From an uncultured Oscillospiraceae bacterium (GTDB lineage Bacteria; Bacillota; Clostridia; Oscillospirales; Oscillospiraceae), in NCBI GenBank assembly GCA_934668295.1, contig CAKUND010000025.1, forward strand, positions 1-17,102: a stretch of DNA of 17,102 nucleotides. Reading direction: 5' to 3'. The notes beneath the pieces are model-generated. The model worked only from the letters and a program-made list of their open reading frames with translations. It ran no database searches and was not told the DNA's origin. The translations under genes and the position numbers were made by a program. Shown one piece after another: positions 13,807-17,102 of the stretch (positions within the stretch are counted from its first letter, which is position 1; every line of letters begins with the position of its first letter).

Positions 13807-14477
13807 GTAAATTGCAAAATTTCCTGAAGGGCCTCATCAAGGAGAACCCGGTGCTCGTCCTCGTGCTCGGCACGTGCCCGACGCTGGCCATCTCCACGTC
13901 GGTCATTGCGGCCTTCGGCATGGGCATCGCGGCGACCGCCGTTCTGATCCTGTCCAACATGGCCATTTCCGCCATCCGCAAAATTGTCCCCGCCCCGGTG
14001 CGTATCCCATGCTATATCGTCGTGATCGCGGGCTTCGTCACGGTCGTCGAGCTGGTCATGGAGGCGTATGCCTTCAGTTTGTATCAGTCGCTGGGCGTAT
14101 ACCTGTCGCTGATCGTCGTCAACTGCATCATCCTCGGCCGGGCTGAGATGTACGCCAGCAAGCACGGCGTTGTGGATTCCGCCATTGACGGCGCGGGCAT
14201 GGGCCTCGGCTTCACGCTCGCCATCTGCGCCATGGCCGCCATCCGCGAAACGCTCGGCTGCGGCACGTTCTGCGGCCTGCCCGTGCCGTGGTTCCATGAA
14301 AACCCCATCGGCATTCTGACCATGGCCCCCGGCGGCTTCTTCGTGTTCGGCTGCATGATCGCGCTCATCAATAAGATCTCCAAGGGCAAGGCCATCAAGA
14401 AGAAGGAATTCGGCTGCGCCGGCTGCCCGGGCTGCGGCAAGGGCGCCTGCGAAGGAAAGGAGGCGGCTGCAAAGTGA
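13803..14477 (+). CDS. rnfE: Rnf complex subunit E, with cysteine-rich C-terminal tail
   Basis: 224 aa; AAAGGAGG (13788-13795) before the ATG, 4-nt overlap with rnfG. Six membrane helices; GTCPTLAIS (Cys25) and VVNCIILGRAE (Cys108) are the conserved cysteines that, with those of RnfA, are expected to bind a [2Fe-2S] cluster in the membrane. Family signatures RETLGCGTF and APGGFFVFGCM are present. Unusually, the C-terminus carries four cysteines in 12 residues (C205, C208, C211, C216: CAGCPGCGKGAC), after a Lys-rich segment. That could bind a metal ion or cluster. Confidence 0.96.
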   Translation: MSKLQNFLKGLIKENPVLVLVLGTCPTLAISTSVIAAFGMGIAATAVLILSNMAISAIRKIVPAPVRIPCYIVVIAGFVTVVELVMEAYAFSLYQSLGVYLSLIVVNCIILGRAEMYASKHGVVDSAIDGAGMGLGFTLAICAMAAIRETLGCGTFCGLPVPWFHENPIGILTMAPGGFFVFGCMIALINKISKGKAIKKKEFGCAGCPGCGKGACEGKEAAAK

Positions 14478-15067
14478 AGACCATGATCCTCGTCATTCTG
14501 ACCGCCGCGATCACGAACAACTACGTGCTCGTCAAATTCCTCGGCATCTGCCCGTTCCTCGGCGTGTCCAAGAAGCTCGATCAGGCCACCGGCATGTCGC
14601 TGGCCGTCATCTTCGTCGAGGTGCTGGCCACCGCCGTCACCTGGCCGATCTATCATTTCCTGCTCGCGGGCAAGGTCGACTTTACCTATATGGAAACCGT
14701 TGTTTTCATTCTGGTCATTGCTGCCCTCGTCCAGCTGGTCGAGATCGTCCTGAAGCGTTATATCCCCGCGCTTCACAAATCCCTCGGCGTCTATCTGCCG
14801 CTCATCACGACGAACTGCGGCGTTCTGGGCGTAACGATGAACGTCATTTCCGACGGCATGAACTACGGTGAAGCGCTGCTGACGGCGCTTGGCTGCGGCC
14901 TCGGCTTTTTCCTCGCGATGGTACTGTTCTCCGGCGTCCGCTCGCGCGTGGCCGAGGCGGAGCCGCCCAAGAGCTTTGAGGGGCTTCCCATCACGCTTGT
15001 CTCAGCGGCGATCGTATCCCTGTCATTTTTCGGACTGACCGGTATCATCGACCGGCTGTTCGGCTAA
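14474..15067 (+). CDS. rnfA: Rnf complex subunit A
   Basis: 197 aa from GTG 14474, which overlaps the rnfE stop; AAAGGAGG (14455-14462) is 11 nt upstream. An ATG three codons later is further from the SD and would lose the conserved start. Six membrane helices. NNYVLVKFLGICPFLGVSKK (15-34, Cys26) and TTNCGVLG (Cys115) are the pseudo-twofold cysteine motifs that face those of RnfE. Together RnfA and RnfE form the antiparallel membrane pair that carries electrons across the membrane. Confidence 0.96.
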   Translation: MKTMILVILTAAITNNYVLVKFLGICPFLGVSKKLDQATGMSLAVIFVEVLATAVTWPIYHFLLAGKVDFTYMETVVFILVIAALVQLVEIVLKRYIPALHKSLGVYLPLITTNCGVLGVTMNVISDGMNYGEALLTALGCGLGFFLAMVLFSGVRSRVAEAEPPKSFEGLPITLVSAAIVSLSFFGLTGIIDRLFG

Positions 15068-15080
15068 GGAGGGCGCGGCT

Positions 15081-15923
15081 ATGATGGAAATTCTGATCCC
15101 GATCCTGGCCGTGACTGTGATCGGCCTTATCTGCGCGGTCGGCCTTGCCGTGGCGTCGAGCGTCATGGCAGTCAAGGAGGATACGCGCTTTACCGAGCTC
15201 CGCGAATGCCTGCCCGGCGCGAACTGCGGTGCGTGCGGCTATACCGGCTGCGACGGCTACGCGAAAGCCCTGCTGGAGCCCGGCACGAAGACAAACCTCT
15301 GCGTCCCCGGCGCGGATGCAGTCGCGGCGCAGATCGCGGCGCTGCTCGGCGTGGAGGCTGAGGACGTGGTAGAAAAGATCGCCGTTGTGCAGTGCGCGGG
15401 CACGTGCGAAGCCACGAGCGTCAAGGCCGATTATCGGGGCATCCCCTCCTGCGCGGCGGCGAAGCTGTTCTACGGCGGCAACGGCAGCTGCATCTTCGGC
15501 TGCATGGGCTTCGGCGACTGCGCCAGAGCCTGCCCGAAGGGCGCGATCTCCATGCAGGACGGCATCGCCTGCGTCAACCATACGGAGTGCATCGGCTGCG
15601 GCATCTGCGCGCAGACGTGTCCGCAGAAGATCATCGAGATCGTGCCGGATATCATCCGCACGGAGGTGCTCTGCTCGAGCTATCACAACGGCCCGTATAC
15701 CAGAAAGGTCTGCTCCTCCGGCTGCATCGGCTGCCACAAGTGCGAAAAGACCTGTCCGCAGGGCGCGATCAAGGTCGACAACTTCCTTGCCCGCATCGAC
15801 TGGGACAAGTGCACCGCCTGCGGCGCGTGCGCCGGCGTCTGCCCGACCGGCGCGATGGTCTATGGCGATTTCTCCGGCGCATCCAGAGTGCAGCCCCGCA
15901 AAAGGGACTGCGGCGCCTCCTGA
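15081..15923 (+). CDS. rnfB: Rnf complex subunit B (multi-cluster ferredoxin)
   Basis: 280 aa; AAGGAGG overlaps the rnfA stop. A membrane helix (about 5-28) precedes a 4Fe-4S domain (C49-x2-C52-x4-C57 and C74, GANCGACGYTGC). Four ferredoxin-like motifs follow: C137/C141/C147/C151, C170/C173/C176/C180, C215/C218/C221/C225 and C244/C247/C250/C254. It should therefore hold about five [4Fe-4S] clusters, more than the three of proteobacterial RnfB but in line with the longer clostridial forms. It accepts electrons from reduced ferredoxin. It is the last gene of the operon and is followed by a strong terminator. Confidence 0.96.
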   Translation: MMEILIPILAVTVIGLICAVGLAVASSVMAVKEDTRFTELRECLPGANCGACGYTGCDGYAKALLEPGTKTNLCVPGADAVAAQIAALLGVEAEDVVEKIAVVQCAGTCEATSVKADYRGIPSCAAAKLFYGGNGSCIFGCMGFGDCARACPKGAISMQDGIACVNHTECIGCGICAQTCPQKIIEIVPDIIRTEVLCSSYHNGPYTRKVCSSGCIGCHKCEKTCPQGAIKVDNFLARIDWDKCTACGACAGVCPTGAMVYGDFSGASRVQPRKRDCGAS

Positions 15924-15933
15924 ACAAAAGCCA

Positions 15934-15965
15934 AAAGCGGCAGCCGGAGATCCGGCTGCCGCTTT
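15934..15965. terminator. Strong bidirectional terminator after rnfB
   Basis: AAAGCGGCAGCCGGA (15934-15948) pairs perfectly with TCCGGCTGCCGCTTT (15951-15965), a 15-bp stem, followed by CTGTTTG. It ends the Rnf operon and may also serve the minus-strand engB transcript. Confidence 0.88.
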
Positions 15966-16012
15966 CTGTTTGTAAATAAGATGGATTTCTATCACTTGCA
16001 GGCTGTTCCAAA

Positions 16013-16037
16013 GCACAAATGCTTCGCTGGTTTGTGC
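16013..16037 (-). terminator. Possible terminator after engB
   Basis: GCACAAA (16013-16019) pairs with TTTGTGC (16031-16037) about 18 nt beyond the engB stop. In the minus direction only CTTT follows, so it would be weak. Confidence 0.35.
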
Positions 16038-16054
16038 CCTGGCCGCGGCTGGAC

Positions 16055-16642
16055 TTACTGCTCTGCTGCACGCAGAATAACGGCCAGCAGCTCGTCGCGG
16101 CCGTCGCCCTTTTCGGCGGAGAAGGGGATGAGGCGCACACTCTCCGGCAGGGACAGAACCGCGCGGATGCGGGCAAGATTTGACTCGATCTCGCTTTTTT
16201 TGAGCTTGTCGAGCTTGTTGGCCACGACCACAAAGGGCTTGCCGGACTGCAGGAAATAATTTGCCATGACCACGTCGTTTGCCGTCGGCGCATGGCGCGC
16301 GTCGACAAGCATCACGCCGAAGGTAAGCGTGTCCGGCGCGGCAAAATAGGCCTCCATGAGCCGTCCCCAGCGCTCTTTCTCCTTCTGCGGGACCTTGGCG
16401 TAGCCGTAGCCCGGCAGATCGACGAGGTACATGGCCTCGTCGATGCGGAAAAAGTTGATGTGCGTGGTCTTGCCGGGGGCTTCGCCGACGCGGGCGAAGT
16501 TTTTGCGCAGCAGGAGCTTGTTGATGACGGAGGATTTTCCGACGTTGGACTTGCCCGCGAACGCGATCTGCGGCAGACCGTCCTTCGGGCAGTCGGCGAC
16601 GGAGGTAACGGAGCGGACAAATTCCGCGTTGTGCAGATTCAT
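16055..16642 (-). CDS. engB: Ribosome biogenesis GTPase EngB (YihA/YsxC)
   Basis: 195 aa, the standard EngB length. G1 is GKSNVGKSS (30-38), G2 Thr59/60 (PGKTTHINFF), G3 DLPGYG (75-80), G4 NKLD (142-145), G5 SAEKG (175-179). EngB is an essential GTPase acting in 50S ribosomal subunit assembly. The ATG lies 10 nt after the lon stop, and the SD GAGGAGG overlaps that stop codon, so the genes are co-transcribed and probably coupled. The lon-engB (ysxC) order is the conserved Firmicutes arrangement. Confidence 0.96.
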   Translation of the reverse strand: MNLHNAEFVRSVTSVADCPKDGLPQIAFAGKSNVGKSSVINKLLLRKNFARVGEAPGKTTHINFFRIDEAMYLVDLPGYGYAKVPQKEKERWGRLMEAYFAAPDTLTFGVMLVDARHAPTANDVVMANYFLQSGKPFVVVANKLDKLKKSEIESNLARIRAVLSLPESVRLIPFSAEKGDGRDELLAVILRAAEQ

Positions 16643-16652
16643 GCGCGCCTCC

Positions 16653-17102
16653 TCACTGCCGGATGCCGGGCTTGCGGCGCGTTTTAGGCGCGGGGATCGG
16701 CATTGCGGGCGCGGCGGGGATCACCGCGGCCTCCGCAGGCTCTCCCGCGGGCAGCAGCGCGGCCTCCAGAACGCGGTCGGCACTGGAAACCGTGATAAAC
16801 TGCAGCGCCTGACGCACAGTCTGGTCGATCTCCTCCAGATCCTTTTCGTTTTCCGCCGGGATAATGACGGTCTTGACGCCGTGGCGCAGCGCGGCCATGG
16901 TCTTTTCCTTCAGCCCGCCGATTGCGAGCACGCGGCCCCGGATGGAAATTTCGCCTGTCATGGCGACGTCGCGCCGCACAGGACGGTTCGTGAGCGCCGA
17001 GACGATAGCGGTGCAGATCGTGATGCCGGCGGACGGCCCGTCCTTCGGGACGGCTCCCTCCGGGAAGTGGACGTGAATGTCCTTCGTTTTGTAGAAATCC
17101 GG
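16653..17102 (-). CDS. lon: Lon protease, C-terminal proteolytic domain (partial)
   Basis: Only the last 149 residues are in the window; the frame is open to base 17102. The fragment contains [17 protein letters not shown] with the catalytic Ser24 of the fragment, then [20 protein letters not shown] with the catalytic Lys67, giving the Ser-Lys dyad of LonA-type proteases at the expected spacing. The ATPase and N-terminal domains lie outside. Lon is an ATP-dependent cytoplasmic protease for damaged and regulatory proteins. After the conserved domain there is a Pro/Ala-rich basic tail ([20 protein letters not shown] and beyond) that is not part of the core fold. Confidence 0.96.
   Translation of the reverse strand, partial: PDFYKTKDIHVHFPEGAVPKDGPSAGITICTAIVSALTNRPVRRDVAMTGEISIRGRVLAIGGLKEKTMAALRHGVKTVIIPAENEKDLEEIDQTVRQALQFITVSSADRVLEAALLPAGEPAEAAVIPAAPAMPIPAPKTRRKPGIRQ

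Overview
The window looks like chromosomal DNA from an anaerobic, high-GC member of the Clostridia, most likely an Oscillospirales-type gut bacterium. The evidence is the gene content: Rnf genes in the order C-D-G-E-A-B, SLH-domain secreted proteins, a lon-engB pair, strong AGGAGG ribosome binding sites and TTGACA-type promoters. The genus is an inference; no rRNA is present. All proteins were read from translation and recognised motifs, without database searches.

Layout. 1-123 is the C-terminal end of glmS, followed by a GC-rich hairpin. 238-1512 (+) is a secreted NodB-type polysaccharide deacetylase with three SLH repeats. It converges on a membrane-anchored HtrA-type serine protease (1643-3040, -) across a bidirectional terminator. 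3429-4796 (+) is a MATE efflux transporter behind a good promoter. 4799-6298 is an AT-rich, transferred-looking island. It holds a truncated TnpV gene, a frameshifted nucleoside 2-deoxyribosyltransferase-like gene, an intact NUDIX hydrolase and a dense run of stem-loops. It is bounded by a ~42-nt inverted repeat whose outer arms look like the two halves of a host bidirectional terminator. 6319-8854 (-) reads as an operon: AbrB-like regulator, methionine gamma-lyase-family PLP enzyme, EamA/DMT transporter. 9132-15923 (+) is a nine-gene energy-conservation operon: apbE, NusG-domain-II membrane protein, Gx transporter, rnfC, rnfD, rnfG, rnfE, rnfA, rnfB. A strong terminator follows, and then on the minus strand lon (C-terminal part only) and engB.

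How the genes work together. The Rnf complex couples ferredoxin oxidation and NAD+ reduction to ion translocation. RnfB and RnfC carry the FeS clusters, RnfA and RnfE are the paired membrane subunits, and RnfD and RnfG carry covalent FMN. ApbE, the first gene, is the enzyme expected to attach that FMN, and candidate acceptor threonines are visible in RnfD (T150) and RnfG (T155). Most junctions in the operon overlap by 4 nt, so translation is probably coupled.

Most unusual parts: the island sitting between the two arms of a terminator, its stem-loop array, a four-cysteine tail on RnfE, a His-for-Gly change in the RnfG flavinylation motif, and a displaced Shine-Dalgarno sequence in front of the EamA gene. 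No wholly new multi-gene system can be demonstrated; the island is the best candidate for something not well described.
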